From an uncultured Bacteroidales bacterium (lineage in GTDB: Bacteria; Bacteroidota; Bacteroidia; Bacteroidales; UBA932), in assembly GCA_944323785.1 (NCBI GenBank), contig CALUTU010000007.1, positions 1 to 64,000 on the forward strand: a stretch of 64,000 nucleotides of DNA, given 5' to 3'. This document shows positions 33,768 through 43,366 of this stretch, piece after piece. Under the pieces are notes generated by a model. It saw nothing but the letters and a program-made list of their open reading frames with translations. It was not told the origin of the DNA and did no database searches. How positions within the stretch are numbered: position 1 is the stretch's first letter; every line of letters starts with the position of its first letter. A program made the translations under genes and the position numbers.

Positions 33768-34541
33768 TTATTTGATGTTGAATAGTGATTTTGCGTTGTC
33801 TGTAGTGACCCGGTCCACTTCTTCCAGGGACAGGCCTTTTATATCGGCAAGCCTTTCGGCGATGATGCGCAGATAGGCGGACTCGTTTCTCTTTCCACGG
33901 AAAGGCACCGGGGTCAGCCAGGGCGAGTCGGTCTCCAGCACTATGTCTTCCAGGGGGATCTCTTTTACCGTCCCCGCTATGCCGGCGTTCTTATAGGTGA
34001 GTACGCCGCCTATGCCTACCCGGAAGTCACCGTATGCCCTTATCCTTCTGTAAGTCTCTATGCTGCCTGAGAAAGCGTGGAATACGCCTTTCATCCGGCG
34101 ACCTTCTTCCGCGAGCCTGTCCATTATACGGAACACGGTGTCAAAGGCTTCCCTCACGTGGATGATGACGGGCAGGCCGGCTTCGGAGGCCCAGCGCATC
34201 TGGGTGAGGAAGGCCTCTTCCTGCTCGTGGATGAACTCGTCCGACCAGTGGCGGTCCAGACCGATCTCTCCGACCGCGCACCATCCTCCCTCAGCCAGTC
34301 TGTTCTCCACGAAGTCCAGTTCCCGCTTCCAGTCCTCTTTTACGGATGTGGGATGAAGGCCCGTGGCGACGCTGGCCCTTCCGCCCGACCGGGCCGCTGC
34401 CTCCGTCATCCGCTCATGGACAGAGGATTCTATGCCTGGAAAGACGAGATGCTCCACGCCGGCCTCCGACGCTCTGTCAAGAGCCCCGGCATAGTCTTCG
34501 GCGAAGGCCTCGTCGTATAGATGTGTATGTGTGTCTATCAT
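33768..34541 (-). CDS. tatD: TatD-family metal-dependent DNase
   Basis: A TIM-barrel hydrolase, 257 residues. It has the metal ligands HTH at the start (MIDTHTHLYDEAF), GEIGLDRHW, the histidine in PVIIHVREA, the histidine in GVFHAFSG and the final DSPWLTP. TatD proteins have 3'-5' DNase activity linked to DNA repair. The start overlaps the dprA stop as ATGA (34538-34541). Confidence 0.93.
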   Translation of the reverse strand: MIDTHTHLYDEAFAEDYAGALDRASEAGVEHLVFPGIESSVHERMTEAAARSGGRASVATGLHPTSVKEDWKRELDFVENRLAEGGWCAVGEIGLDRHWSDEFIHEQEEAFLTQMRWASEAGLPVIIHVREAFDTVFRIMDRLAEEGRRMKGVFHAFSGSIETYRRIRAYGDFRVGIGGVLTYKNAGIAGTVKEIPLEDIVLETDSPWLTPVPFRGKRNESAYLRIIAERLADIKGLSLEEVDRVTTDNAKSLFNIK

Positions 34542-35653
34542 CCGCCAGTCAAGCTGTAGTTGCCGTATATGTCTGTCCTGACCGTACCGTCCAGCTCCAT
34601 TTCCGTCAGTCTGGGAAGCACTGCGGACGGATCTCCTCCCGCTTTCTCAATCAGAGAGTCGCGGTCCAGGACAGAATCAGCGGCTAAAGCTAGTAAAATA
34701 TTCCGTTTGATGTAGTCACTGCTGTCAAAGATTTTTTTGAGGTTTTCGGTATGTGCTTCTTTATCAAGTGAATCCCATCCCAAAGAATGTGCCGGTCCGG
34801 ATGGAGATGCGATGATGGCTGCCGCATTTCTGTCGATAAGGGCGTTGCAGCCCTCGGAGTACCGGTCGGTGATGCGGCCCGGGAGAGCCATCACCTCCCT
34901 GGAGTAGGACTGTGCAAGGGATGCGGTGATCATGCCGCCTCCCCGGGCGGCTGACTCGATGAGCAGGACTGCATCGGACATGCCTGCGATGATCCTGTTG
35001 CGGCGCAGGAACGTGACGGGCAGTGGGGTAGAACCCATCGGGAAGTCAGTGACGAGCCCTCCGTGCGCGAGCATCCTTACTGCATGGCCTCTGTGTGCGG
35101 CCGGGTAGATGGTGTCCAGACCGGTGGGCAGTACGGCGACAGTATCAAGGCCGCAGTCCATGGCCGACAAGTGTGCGCAGATGTCTATCCCGTATGCAAG
35201 ACCGCTTATAATAAGGGGCTTCGGCCTTAGCTGTGCGAAATGCTCTATAATCCTGCGGCATTGCGATCTGCCGTATTCCGTAGCCTTTCTGGTGCCTACG
35301 ACGGCTACGGCCCGTTCCGGATTCAGGTCTGCGCAGCCCTTGTGAAACAGTACGGTGGGGGCGTCGGGACATTCCCTGAGTCTTGAAGGGTATTCCATGT
35401 CGCGTATATATATAATATGTATTCCGTGCTTCCTGGCCCAGCGGACCTCCTCCTCGGACTTTCTGAGGTGGCTGCTGTCCAGGACCGCGTCAATCAGGGG
35501 CTGGCTGTGCAGGATTCCGGACAGTTCGGCCCTGGACATGGAAAACAGTTCTCCCGGGGAGGACAGCATGTCCGTAAGGAGTCTGGCCTCGCGGCAGTGG
35601 TAATTGAATATCCTGTTTATGGCGCAGGCATATACCGTCTCGTCGTATTCCAT
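34538..35653 (-). CDS. dprA: DNA-processing protein DprA
   Basis: DprA binds incoming single-stranded DNA and loads RecA in transformation. The 371-residue protein has an N-terminal SAM-like region, a Rossmann-fold DNA-binding domain (AVAVVGTRKATEYGRSQCRR, SGLAYGIDICAHLSAMD, ALPGRITDRYSEGCNALI) and a C-terminal winged helix (ALAADSVLDRDSLIEKAGGD). First gene of dprA-tatD-ansA. Confidence 0.95.
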   Translation of the reverse strand: MEYDETVYACAINRIFNYHCREARLLTDMLSSPGELFSMSRAELSGILHSQPLIDAVLDSSHLRKSEEEVRWARKHGIHIIYIRDMEYPSRLRECPDAPTVLFHKGCADLNPERAVAVVGTRKATEYGRSQCRRIIEHFAQLRPKPLIISGLAYGIDICAHLSAMDCGLDTVAVLPTGLDTIYPAAHRGHAVRMLAHGGLVTDFPMGSTPLPVTFLRRNRIIAGMSDAVLLIESAARGGGMITASLAQSYSREVMALPGRITDRYSEGCNALIDRNAAAIIASPSGPAHSLGWDSLDKEAHTENLKKIFDSSDYIKRNILLALAADSVLDRDSLIEKAGGDPSAVLPRLTEMELDGTVRTDIYGNYSLTGG

Positions 35654-35696
35654 AGACGGCGAATATAGGCAGATGCCGGAGTATATATGGGGAAAT

Positions 35697-35728
35697 AAAA
35701 AAACGGGTGTGAATTTACCCGTTTTTAA
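35697..35728 (-). terminator. Terminator after the anti-sigma-like gene
   Basis: AAAACGGGT and ACCCGTTTT form a stem (35700-35708 with 35717-35725) with A-rich and T-rich flanks on the two sides, so it could act on both strands. It ends the galE-sigma-anti-sigma unit 10 bp past the last stop. Confidence 0.75.
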
Positions 35729-35735
35729 AAACTTG

Positions 35736-36152
35736 TCAGAATTTAAAATCGTCTCCGTATTTCTTGCGGTAGTATGTCGAGTCCTTCTTGTCGAAGGTGT
35801 CTACGGCGAATACCTCGTTGTCCGGATTGTCTCCGTTGACGATCTCGTGCTGTTCCAGTATGTTGCTTCTGTTGCGTACTGTCTCTGCCGTGAACAGTCC
35901 GATACCGGCTACGATGATGACGGCTGCGGCAACCTTTGTCCAGCGTGAACGGACTATCCGGAATATAACGGACTTTCTGTCCTGAGACTCTGTGTCCTCG
36001 AAAAAAACATTGCGCAGCTTCCTCATGGCCTCGAGCCTGCCGGCGCATTCAGGACAATGCCGCAGATGCTCCTGAACGGCTGTCTCCTCGTCCTGAGTGA
36101 GCCTGTTCAGAAGGTATCTCGATAGGATGTCTATGTCTATATGCCTGTTCAT
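35736..36152 (-). CDS. Zinc-finger anti-sigma-like membrane protein
   Basis: A 138-residue protein with an N-terminal zinc-binding anti-sigma (zf-HC2/ZAS) motif, HLRHCPEC (about residues 29-36, pattern H-x3-C-x2-C), one membrane segment (about 72-88, VAAAVIIVAGIGLF) and a short polar C-terminal tail. Its start overlaps the stop of the sigma-like gene as ATGA (36149-36152), as in many sigma/anti-sigma pairs. The role as an anti-sigma factor is inferred from the motif plus this coupling. Confidence 0.8.
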   Translation of the reverse strand: MNRHIDIDILSRYLLNRLTQDEETAVQEHLRHCPECAGRLEAMRKLRNVFFEDTESQDRKSVIFRIVRSRWTKVAAAVIIVAGIGLFTAETVRNRSNILEQHEIVNGDNPDNEVFAVDTFDKKDSTYYRKKYGDDFKF

Positions 36153-37315
36153 CTGTACTTTTCCATCATTTTATGGAACCTGTCAAGTAAGTTCTTTTTC
36201 AGACGTTTTGTCTCCTGCCGCAGTCTGGCGCACTCTTTGGCTGTCTCCCTGTCACCGGTCACTCCGCTGTGTCTGGCCACTATCTCCTCGTATGAGAGAC
36301 CGTCGATATAGTGCTCGAACATACGCTCTATCTTGTCCTCGTAGCCCTTTACCAGCTCATCGTGAAGGGGGTGCTCCTTATTATATAGTATCACGATGAA
36401 GTAGCCCTGTATAGAGTCTTTGTCCGTGTAGTCGATATAATTGTGCAGACTCGGGATTTGTGACGGAAAATTTTCCGGTTTTGTGACCGGATTGTTGAAA
36501 TATTTCTCTTCTTCCTCAATGGTGAGCTTGTATTGCAAGGAGTCCACGTCTACCGGGGCCTTCGCCCTGTTGCGGAGCAGCTCCTTGTTCTTGTTCTTGA
36601 TAGTGCCTACCGAATAGGAAATGACGGCTCTTGCGTCCACCGGTTCTTTCAGTCTGCGTTCTACTACTGCCCTGTTGACGCTGATACAGGTGTCGCTCCA
36701 GAGGTCGTGGGTGCTGTCGTTGCCGGACAGGCCGGACATCTGGTAGGAGAACGCATCGGCTATGGGCCGGAGCTTGGTGTAGAATTTCTCCCAGTAGAAA
36801 CTGTCGTTCTCCTGCAGGCTGCCGATAATCCGGGCCTCGTCTAAGGGGAACCGCTCTCCGGCTATGTTGCCGCAGAACCGGTCCAGTTCCGAGGTGTTGC
36901 CGAAAGAAGGCATGGCCGAGAAATAAATGGTGTACAGCTCCTGAAACAAGGACGGAGGCATGGCGTAGGAGACAGTGTCCAGGTCGGGAGCCAGGAATCT
37001 GTCGGTCTCGGTTCTGGGGGACGAGTTGAACGCTTTTTGGATATACGTGTTTATAAGGGTGCGTACAAGCGTTTCAAAGTCGGGGTTATCTATGTTTTTC
37101 CTGCAGAACGCGCTGAATCCCTTGTGCCTATAGTACTCTCTAAGGCCGCGGCTTTTCCACTGGGCGAAGGTCTCGTCTTCTTTCGGAGGAAAACTGGAGG
37201 CCAGCAGCTCCGCCTCTTCCCGGATATCCCGGAAGAAGCCGAGCCGTTCCAGGCGGTAACGCTCGCTCTCCTTGGTGAGCAGCTCCAGGCTGTCCTTTTT
37301 CAGGTTCTGATCCAT
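36149..37315 (-). CDS. Divergent sigma-70-like protein with long N-terminal extension
   Basis: A 388-residue protein, no close named family. Residues about 162-250 follow the pattern of sigma region 2 (FYTKLRPIADAFSYQMSGLS, DLWSDTCISVNRAVVERRL, then VISYSVGTIKNKNKELLRNR). Residues about 325-385 resemble region 4 with a helix-turn-helix (YIDGLSYEEIVARHS, then ARLRQETKRLKKNLLDRF). The first 150 residues and a 70-residue linker are unlike normal ECF factors of about 190 residues. The gene is 7 bp after galE and overlaps an anti-sigma-like gene, which supports the call. DNA targets are unknown. Confidence 0.7.
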   Translation of the reverse strand: MDQNLKKDSLELLTKESERYRLERLGFFRDIREEAELLASSFPPKEDETFAQWKSRGLREYYRHKGFSAFCRKNIDNPDFETLVRTLINTYIQKAFNSSPRTETDRFLAPDLDTVSYAMPPSLFQELYTIYFSAMPSFGNTSELDRFCGNIAGERFPLDEARIIGSLQENDSFYWEKFYTKLRPIADAFSYQMSGLSGNDSTHDLWSDTCISVNRAVVERRLKEPVDARAVISYSVGTIKNKNKELLRNRAKAPVDVDSLQYKLTIEEEEKYFNNPVTKPENFPSQIPSLHNYIDYTDKDSIQGYFIVILYNKEHPLHDELVKGYEDKIERMFEHYIDGLSYEEIVARHSGVTGDRETAKECARLRQETKRLKKNLLDRFHKMMEKYR

Positions 37316-37322
37316 CCGCAGT

Positions 37323-38363
37323 CTATTGAATGCCTCTTACTTTCTTCTCCCATTTCCATGCCGAGCGCAGGACGTCATCTATGGGGGTGCCGGCTTTCCA
37401 GCCCAGGACCTTGTTGGCTTTTTCAGGATTGGCCCATACCTTCACTATATCTCCGGCTCTGCGGGGAGCGTAACTGTAAGGCAGATTGACTCCGGTAGCC
37501 TGGATGAAATGATTGACCAGTTCCAGTACGGAGAGTCCGGTGCCTGTGCCGAGGTTGAAGATCTCGTATCTGTCCGAGTCCTTGACCTGCAGCATCCTGT
37601 CTACGGCGGCTACGTGGGCCTTGGCCAGGTCGCAGACATAGATGTAGTCGCGGATGCAGGTGCCGTCGGGAGTAGGGTAGTCGTTTCCGAATATCCTGAG
37701 TCCCTTGCGGATGCCGGCTGCGGTCTGTGTGATGTAGGGTACGAGGTTCTGAGGTACACCGAGGGGCATCTCGCCTATGAGGGCGGAAGGATGTGCGCCT
37801 ATGGGGTTGAAATATCTGAGTGCGATGACTTTGAGGGACGGGTATGCGGTTACGCAGTCATGGAGAATATCCTCGCTCATCTGTTTGGTGCGTCCGTAAG
37901 GCGATGTCGCCGGCTTCACCGGAGCGTTCTCGCTTATGGGCAGGTTCTCAGGGTCCGGCTCGCCGTAGACCGTGCATGATGAGGAGAATACGATGCCTTT
38001 TCCGTGTCCGTCTCTCGTGGACAGCTCTATGAGGTAGAGCAGGGAACGCAGGTTGTTCTCGAAATATTTCAGAGGCTGCTGTACGCTCTCTCCTACGGCC
38101 TTGCAGGCGGCGAAGTGTATGGACGCAGCTATGTCGGGATATCTTTCGAATACTTTGGCGAACTGATCCCTGTCGCTGCAGTCCAGCTCCATGAACGGAA
38201 GCGGCCTGCCGGTAATCTGCTCTATGCCTCTCAGCATATCGGGAGACGAGTTGGAGAAGTTGTCAACACCGATGACTTCATAGCCGGCGTTGATCAGTTC
38301 CACCGTAGTGTGGGAGCCTATGTATCCGGCCGCCCCTGTGACAAGTACCCTGCCTTTGCTCAT
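37323..38363 (-). CDS. galE: UDP-glucose 4-epimerase
   Basis: A cytoplasmic enzyme interconverting UDP-glucose and UDP-galactose for glycan synthesis. The 346-residue short-chain dehydrogenase fold has the NAD motif TGAAGYIGSH (residues 8-17), the catalytic Ser-rich stretch VFSSSCTVYGEP and the YGRTK active-site motif, then LRYFNPIGAHPS. First gene of a unit with the sigma/anti-sigma-like pair (7 bp gap); its promoter faces that of rpiB. Confidence 0.95.
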   Translation of the reverse strand: MSKGRVLVTGAAGYIGSHTTVELINAGYEVIGVDNFSNSSPDMLRGIEQITGRPLPFMELDCSDRDQFAKVFERYPDIAASIHFAACKAVGESVQQPLKYFENNLRSLLYLIELSTRDGHGKGIVFSSSCTVYGEPDPENLPISENAPVKPATSPYGRTKQMSEDILHDCVTAYPSLKVIALRYFNPIGAHPSALIGEMPLGVPQNLVPYITQTAAGIRKGLRIFGNDYPTPDGTCIRDYIYVCDLAKAHVAAVDRMLQVKDSDRYEIFNLGTGTGLSVLELVNHFIQATGVNLPYSYAPRRAGDIVKVWANPEKANKVLGWKAGTPIDDVLRSAWKWEKKVRGIQ

Positions 38364-38382
38364 TTTCTTAAAAATTTATCTG

Positions 38383-38390
38383 CAAATATA
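38383..38390 (-). promoter_or_regulatory. galE promoter -7 element
   Basis: TATATTTG on the minus strand fits TAnnTTTG, 19 nt before the galE ATG and back to back with the rpiB promoter 11 bp away. Confidence 0.5.
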
Positions 38391-38401
38391 CTCATTTTTC
38401 C

Positions 38402-38409
38402 TAATTTTG
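38402..38409 (+). promoter_or_regulatory. rpiB promoter -7 element
   Basis: TAATTTTG fits TAnnTTTG, 25 nt before the rpiB ATG. Confidence 0.5.
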
Positions 38410-38434
38410 GCGGTTATTTTAATTCACTGTCATT

Positions 38435-38878
38435 ATGTTAGGAATAGCATCTGATCATGCGGGCTTCGAGATGAAGGAGGAGCTCAGGAAATTTCTGGTC
38501 GAGAAAGGTTATGAAGTAAAGGACTTCGGGACTTATTCTTCTGAGAGTATGGACTATCCGGATGTGGCGCACCCTCTGGCCGAGAGTATCGAGAAGGGCG
38601 AGGTGTCGCAGGGTATCGCCCTGTGCGGCTCCGGGAACGGAATCAGTATGACGCTGAACAAGCACCAGGGCATCAGGGCGGCTCTCTGCTGGAATGAGGA
38701 ACTGGCGGCCCTGGCCCGTCAGCACAACGACGCCAATGTCCTTTCGCTTCCCGCCCGTTTCATATCCGTGGATCTGGCAAAGAGGATTGTGGAGAGGTTT
38801 CTGGAAAGTTCGTTTGAGGGAGGAAGGCACCTCAGGAGGGTCAATAAGATTCCTTGCGGTTCGCCCGTACAGCAGTAG
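38435..38878 (+). CDS. rpiB: Ribose-5-phosphate isomerase B
   Basis: Interconverts ribulose 5-phosphate and ribose 5-phosphate in the pentose phosphate pathway. The 147-residue protein has the RpiB motifs IASDHAGFEMKEEL (residues 4-17), ALCGSGNGISMTLNK with the active-site Cys, and RQHNDANVLSLPARFIS. First gene of rpiB-truB-queA on the plus strand; truB starts 3 bp after its stop. Confidence 0.94.
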   Translation: MLGIASDHAGFEMKEELRKFLVEKGYEVKDFGTYSSESMDYPDVAHPLAESIEKGEVSQGIALCGSGNGISMTLNKHQGIRAALCWNEELAALARQHNDANVLSLPARFISVDLAKRIVERFLESSFEGGRHLRRVNKIPCGSPVQQ

Positions 38879-38881
38879 CGG

Positions 38882-39613
38882 ATGGGGACGTATTCGGTTA
38901 TAGACAGGAGGACGCCGGCCGGCACTTTCCTGGCTCCGGAACTCTATCCGGACGGTTATGTGGCTGTGATAGACAAGCCTTACGGCTGGACGTCGGCTGA
39001 TGCCGTGCGCAAGATAAAGTTCGGACTGCAGAAACGCTACGGACTCAGGAATGTGAAGGTGGGTCATGCGGGAACGCTGGATCCGCTGGCTACCGGAGTG
39101 CTTCTGATCTGTGTCGGCAAGGCCACGAAGGTCTCCGAATCCCTGCAGGCTGAGCGCAAGGAATATGTGGCGGATGTGACGTTCGGCGCGACGACGCCGT
39201 CCTTTGACAAGGAGAAGGAGGTGGATGCCGTGTATCCGTATGAGCATATAACGCCGGAGATGATAGAGAGTGTCCTGGAGGGTATGCATGGAGAGCAGAT
39301 GCAGCTGCCTCCGGTGTATTCGGCCAAATACGTGGACGGCATCAGGGCATACGAGAAGGCCCGTCTGGGTGAGGAGGTGGAGCTGAAGGCGGCCAGGATA
39401 GTAATATACGGTACGAAGGTGATCTCTTATGAGCCGCCTGTCCTCAGAGTGGCGGTTCAGTGCAGCAAGGGGACGTATGTCAGGGCATTTGCCAGGGATC
39501 TGGGTGCGGCTCTGGGCAGCGGGGCGCATCTGTCCGGTCTTGTCAGGACAGCCTCGGGCGGATTCAGCCTGGAAAACGCACTTTCAATAAGTGAATTTGA
39601 AACTTTTTACTAG
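38882..39613 (+). CDS. truB: tRNA pseudouridine(55) synthase
   Basis: TruB makes pseudouridine 55 in the T-loop of tRNAs. The 243-residue protein has [18 protein letters not shown], the catalytic-Asp motif [27 protein letters not shown] and [13 protein letters not shown]. It lies 3 bp after rpiB and 20 bp before queA. Confidence 0.95.
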   Translation: MGTYSVIDRRTPAGTFLAPELYPDGYVAVIDKPYGWTSADAVRKIKFGLQKRYGLRNVKVGHAGTLDPLATGVLLICVGKATKVSESLQAERKEYVADVTFGATTPSFDKEKEVDAVYPYEHITPEMIESVLEGMHGEQMQLPPVYSAKYVDGIRAYEKARLGEEVELKAARIVIYGTKVISYEPPVLRVAVQCSKGTYVRAFARDLGAALGSGAHLSGLVRTASGGFSLENALSISEFETFY

Positions 39614-39633
39614 AAATTTCGTATAAAGGGTAT

Positions 39634-40752
39634 ATGAAACTCTCACAATTTAGTTTTGACCTGGATTACAGGAAGAATATCGCGCCTTATCCCGCCGAGT
39701 ACAGGGATGAGTCCAGAATGCTGGTTCTGCACCGCTCCACAGGAGACATTGAGCATAAGATATTCAAGGATATCATAAATTATTTCGACGAGGGAGACGT
39801 CTTCGTGTTCAATGATACCAAGGTGTTCCCCGCAAGGCTCAAGGGCAACAAGGAAAAGACCGGGGCGGAGATAGTGGTCTTCCTGCTAAGGGAACTGAAC
39901 AAGGACCAGCGTCTGTGGGACGTGCTGGTCGATCCGGCCAGGAAGATAAGGATTGGCAACAAGCTCTACTTCGGAGAGAATGACTCGCTTGTGGCCGAGG
40001 TCATAGACAATACCACTTCACGCGGCAGGACTCTCCGTTTCCTGTTTGACGGCCCGTATGATGAGTTCAAGTCCACTCTCTATTCGATGGGTGAGATTCC
40101 TGTGCCCGAATATGTATTCGTGGCCCGTCAGGCTAAAAGAGAGGAGGACGGTCTGCCTCCTGTAAAGCCGACAGGACCGTATATCTATTCCGAGCCTTTC
40201 GATATGGACCGTTTCCAGACGATATATGCAGCCAACGAAGGTGCCGTGGCTTCTCCTGCGGCCGGTCTGCATTTCAGCAGGGAGATATTCAAGCGTATGG
40301 AGATAAAGGGAGTGGAGGCCAGATACATCACTCTTCACATGGGACTCGGGCATTTCCGTAATGTGGATGTGGAGGACTTGTCCAAGCACAAGATTGATTC
40401 GGAAAGGGTCATTATCCCGGAAGATACCGCCGATACTGTCAACAGAGCCAGAAATGCCGGACATAAGGTGCTGGCAGTCGGTGCTACTGTCGTAAGGGCC
40501 ATAGAGACACCGGTCACTACGACAAGGCAGCTCAAGCCGTTTGACGGGTGGACCAATAAGTTCATTTTCCCTCCGTACCAGTTCTCGATACCTGATGCCG
40601 TAGTCACCAATTTCCATCTTCCCAACTCCACTATGCTCATGTCGGCCGCATCGTTCGGTGGCTATGACAATGTCATGAGGGCATATAGGACGGCATTGAA
40701 GGAAGGCTACCGTTTCGGTATGTACGGTGATGCGATGCTGATTATCGATTAG
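39634..40752 (+). CDS. queA: S-adenosylmethionine:tRNA ribosyltransferase-isomerase
   Basis: QueA converts preQ1 in tRNA to epoxyqueuosine. The 372-residue protein shows [61 protein letters not shown] and [19 protein letters not shown]. It ends convergently on ftsZ with the last 11 nt overlapping the ftsZ 3' end, and no terminator is visible for either gene. Confidence 0.96.
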   Translation: MKLSQFSFDLDYRKNIAPYPAEYRDESRMLVLHRSTGDIEHKIFKDIINYFDEGDVFVFNDTKVFPARLKGNKEKTGAEIVVFLLRELNKDQRLWDVLVDPARKIRIGNKLYFGENDSLVAEVIDNTTSRGRTLRFLFDGPYDEFKSTLYSMGEIPVPEYVFVARQAKREEDGLPPVKPTGPYIYSEPFDMDRFQTIYAANEGAVASPAAGLHFSREIFKRMEIKGVEARYITLHMGLGHFRNVDVEDLSKHKIDSERVIIPEDTADTVNRARNAGHKVLAVGATVVRAIETPVTTTRQLKPFDGWTNKFIFPPYQFSIPDAVVTNFHLPNSTMLMSAASFGGYDNVMRAYRTALKEGYRFGMYGDAMLIID

Positions 40753-41956
40753 CTTGTTTTCTCAGCCTTTCCCTGCGGGCGAGAGCAGTCTCGTTTGTGA
40801 GTTCGGCCACATCGCATCCTGCTTCATAGTAGAATATGTGCTCGGTGTCCAGTTCTCTGAGCGTCTCGTCCAGTGTCTCTGTACTTCCGGCTGACAGGGG
40901 AATGCTGTCATTGTCCGTCACGGCATTCAACTCTACTGTATCCTCGTCATCGCCGAGCGGTGTGGTCGGCGGCGGAGTGTTGTTGACCTTTATGCCAGTA
41001 GCCAGGACGGTCACGCTTATGGAACCGTCTTCCAGATGATTGTCTATGCCAAGTCCGTCCTTTTTCATTTTGATGCTCTTGCCTATCAGGTCAGTGATGT
41101 AGTCATTGATGACATTCAGTTCCTGCATCTTTAAGGGACTTGTCTTGCTGTAGGTGATATTTACAATAAGGTTTCTGGCGGTTTTTACGTCGAAGTCCTT
41201 GAGCAGAGGTGATGTAAATGCGCTCTCAACAGCCCTGAAGGCTCTGTCCTCTCCGTCTGCAATGCCTGTTCCCACCAGGGCCATGCCGCTGTTGCGCATC
41301 ACTGTCTTTACGTCCTGCAGGTCCACGTTCTTGTAACCAGGCTTGGTGATAATCTCGTAGATGCCCCTTACGGCAGAGTCCAGCACGTTGTCTGCTTTCT
41401 CAAAGGCGGAAGTAACCTCCATGTCTCCATAGAAGTCGTACATCTTCTGATTGTCCACAATGATTATCGAATCGGTGTAGTTGCGGATTTCCTCTATGCC
41501 TTCATAGGCTTTCTGTGAGAAGCCTATCTGGTTGTTCTCGGGATAGGTGAGGACGGCTATTGTCAGCATACCTGCTTCATGAGCAAGCTGGGCGATGACA
41601 GGTGCCGCTCCGGTCCCGGTGCCGCCTCCCATACCGGCAGTGATGAATACCACCTGAATGTTAGGCCCGAGGGAGCTCTTCAATTCCTCAATGGATTCAA
41701 GTGCTGCGTCGCGGCCTACTTTTGGATCCATACCGGCTCCTCCGCCTCTGGTCAGATTGGTTCCCAATACTATTTTTTCAGGTATGGGGGAAAGATCGAG
41801 TGCCGCCTTATCCGTATTGCATACCATGAATTCCACATTCTCAATTCCTTCGCTGAAGAGGCGGGTGGCTGCATTGCAGCCTCCTCCGCCAACGCCTATG
41901 ATCTTGATAGTCGCTTTATTCTCCGTGATACCGTCTGGTAATATATAATCATTCAT
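40742..41956 (-). CDS. ftsZ: Cell division protein FtsZ
   Basis: The tubulin-like GTPase that forms the Z-ring. The 404-residue protein has GVGGGGCNA, the GTP loop [13 protein letters not shown] (about residues 107-119), and the T7 loop [11 protein letters not shown] with both catalytic aspartates. The globular core ends at about residue 322. An 82-residue tail follows: an acidic Thr/Pro-rich linker and the basic end [14 protein letters not shown], unlike the proteobacterial C-terminal peptide DIPAFLRKQ. Last gene of the dcw cluster, 21 bp after ftsA. Confidence 0.97.
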   Translation of the reverse strand: MNDYILPDGITENKATIKIIGVGGGGCNAATRLFSEGIENVEFMVCNTDKAALDLSPIPEKIVLGTNLTRGGGAGMDPKVGRDAALESIEELKSSLGPNIQVVFITAGMGGGTGTGAAPVIAQLAHEAGMLTIAVLTYPENNQIGFSQKAYEGIEEIRNYTDSIIIVDNQKMYDFYGDMEVTSAFEKADNVLDSAVRGIYEIITKPGYKNVDLQDVKTVMRNSGMALVGTGIADGEDRAFRAVESAFTSPLLKDFDVKTARNLIVNITYSKTSPLKMQELNVINDYITDLIGKSIKMKKDGLGIDNHLEDGSISVTVLATGIKVNNTPPPTTPLGDDEDTVELNAVTDNDSIPLSAGSTETLDETLRELDTEHIFYYEAGCDVAELTNETALARRERLRKQANR

Positions 41957-41977
41957 GTCTTTTACTTTTAACAGGTT

Positions 41978-43366
41978 TTATGCTTCATCCTCATCGTTGG
42001 CCTCATAGTTCGTGGTGTCGAACAGGTCTTTGAAGAATGTCAAAGGACCTTTTTCCTTTTTATACTTACGTCTTTTGTCACGGTCTGTCGCCGTGTCGGT
42101 GCTCACAGTCTCTTTTGTGCCCGGAAATAGTTCCCCGGGTGTACTGTCTGTCTCTGGCATGTCGGCTGTATCATAGCTGTCATCGTCATCGGAACTGTCT
42201 CCATTGCGGAAGCCCTCTACTATAAGGCCGACTGCTGTCGAGGCCTGAGGTCTGAATACGGAGTCCGCTGAGTTTCCGGTTATGACAGTGCTGTCGGGAA
42301 ATCCTATGCGGACATCCATCCCGAGAATGTTCTTTGCAAGAAGCTGTATCAGGGAAAGATTGGTGGAACCTCCTGTTATAACTGCCCTGCTGCGCAGCTT
42401 GTTCTTGAATCCGGATATCTCTATGATGTGCCTTACCGTGGCCAGAATCTCGCAGACACGTGCCTCTATGGCTGAACTCAGCTGCTTTGACTGGATGCCT
42501 TTCACGGTTACACCGCTCTCCTTTATGGTGATTACGGTGTCCTTTGCAAACTCGCTGATGCAAGTGCCTTTCTGGATTTTCAGCTGTTCGGCGTTTTTTC
42601 TGGATATGCCGCATGTCTGGCTGATATCCTCTGTCACAGAGTCTCCGCCAAACGGGATAACCGCAGCGTAGCGCAGGATATTGTCATGATAGATCAGGAC
42701 ATCGGTAGTGCCGGCTCCGATATCCACCAGGACAGAGCCAAGTTCTCTCTCGTCTTCGGAAAGCAGTGCGGCTCCGGAGGCGATAGGGGTGAGTATCAGA
42801 TTGCTGATGTTGAGATTGAGCTTGTCGACGAAGGTGGACTCACAATGACCTACGGCAGTGGCACGGCCTATGAAGACCTTGTATTCCCCGTCTATCTCCT
42901 TGCCGTCCATGTCTTCCGGATCGGTCTCGCCCATATGTTCGTCTACATTGTAGCACTGGGGGGCAACGTACAGCACTTTCTCGTTTGAATCGACTTTCAT
43001 CCCGTACATCTCCTGAAGCATTGAATCGATCTCTTCCCTGGAGATGCTGCTGTCAGGGTCCTGGCGGACTCTGTGGACAGTGCCGGAGACGCATCTGATG
43101 TTCTGTCCGGAAATATTGACATACACCTTTTTAAAACGATAATTCTGCGCTTCGGGAATGGATTGCAGCTGTTCCATGACATTCTGCAGGGCAGTTGAGA
43201 CTGCATTGGCTGTCTTCTGACTTTTTATAATCTCTCCGCGAACAACACCGTCGGAGGGGACTTCGCTGTATCCCACTATCTTGATACCTGCGGCTGTCTT
43301 TTCTCCCACTATGGCCGCTACTTTGGAGGTGCCGATGTCGATTGCTGTTATATATCTGCTTCTCAT
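41978..43366 (-). CDS. ftsA: Cell division protein FtsA
   Basis: An actin-like protein that tethers FtsZ to the membrane. The 462-residue product starts MRSRYITAIDIGTSKVAAIV; its ATG (43366) overlaps the ftsQ stop as ATGA, so the 31 codons further upstream are rejected. Actin-fold nucleotide motifs (LVDIGAGTTDVLIY, VITGGSTNLSLI) are present. An Asp/Ser-rich stretch (about 385-440) precedes a probable amphipathic membrane helix LTFFKDLFDTTNYE at the C-terminus. Confidence 0.95.
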   Translation of the reverse strand: MRSRYITAIDIGTSKVAAIVGEKTAAGIKIVGYSEVPSDGVVRGEIIKSQKTANAVSTALQNVMEQLQSIPEAQNYRFKKVYVNISGQNIRCVSGTVHRVRQDPDSSISREEIDSMLQEMYGMKVDSNEKVLYVAPQCYNVDEHMGETDPEDMDGKEIDGEYKVFIGRATAVGHCESTFVDKLNLNISNLILTPIASGAALLSEDERELGSVLVDIGAGTTDVLIYHDNILRYAAVIPFGGDSVTEDISQTCGISRKNAEQLKIQKGTCISEFAKDTVITIKESGVTVKGIQSKQLSSAIEARVCEILATVRHIIEISGFKNKLRSRAVITGGSTNLSLIQLLAKNILGMDVRIGFPDSTVITGNSADSVFRPQASTAVGLIVEGFRNGDSSDDDDSYDTADMPETDSTPGELFPGTKETVSTDTATDRDKRRKYKKEKGPLTFFKDLFDTTNYEANDEDEA

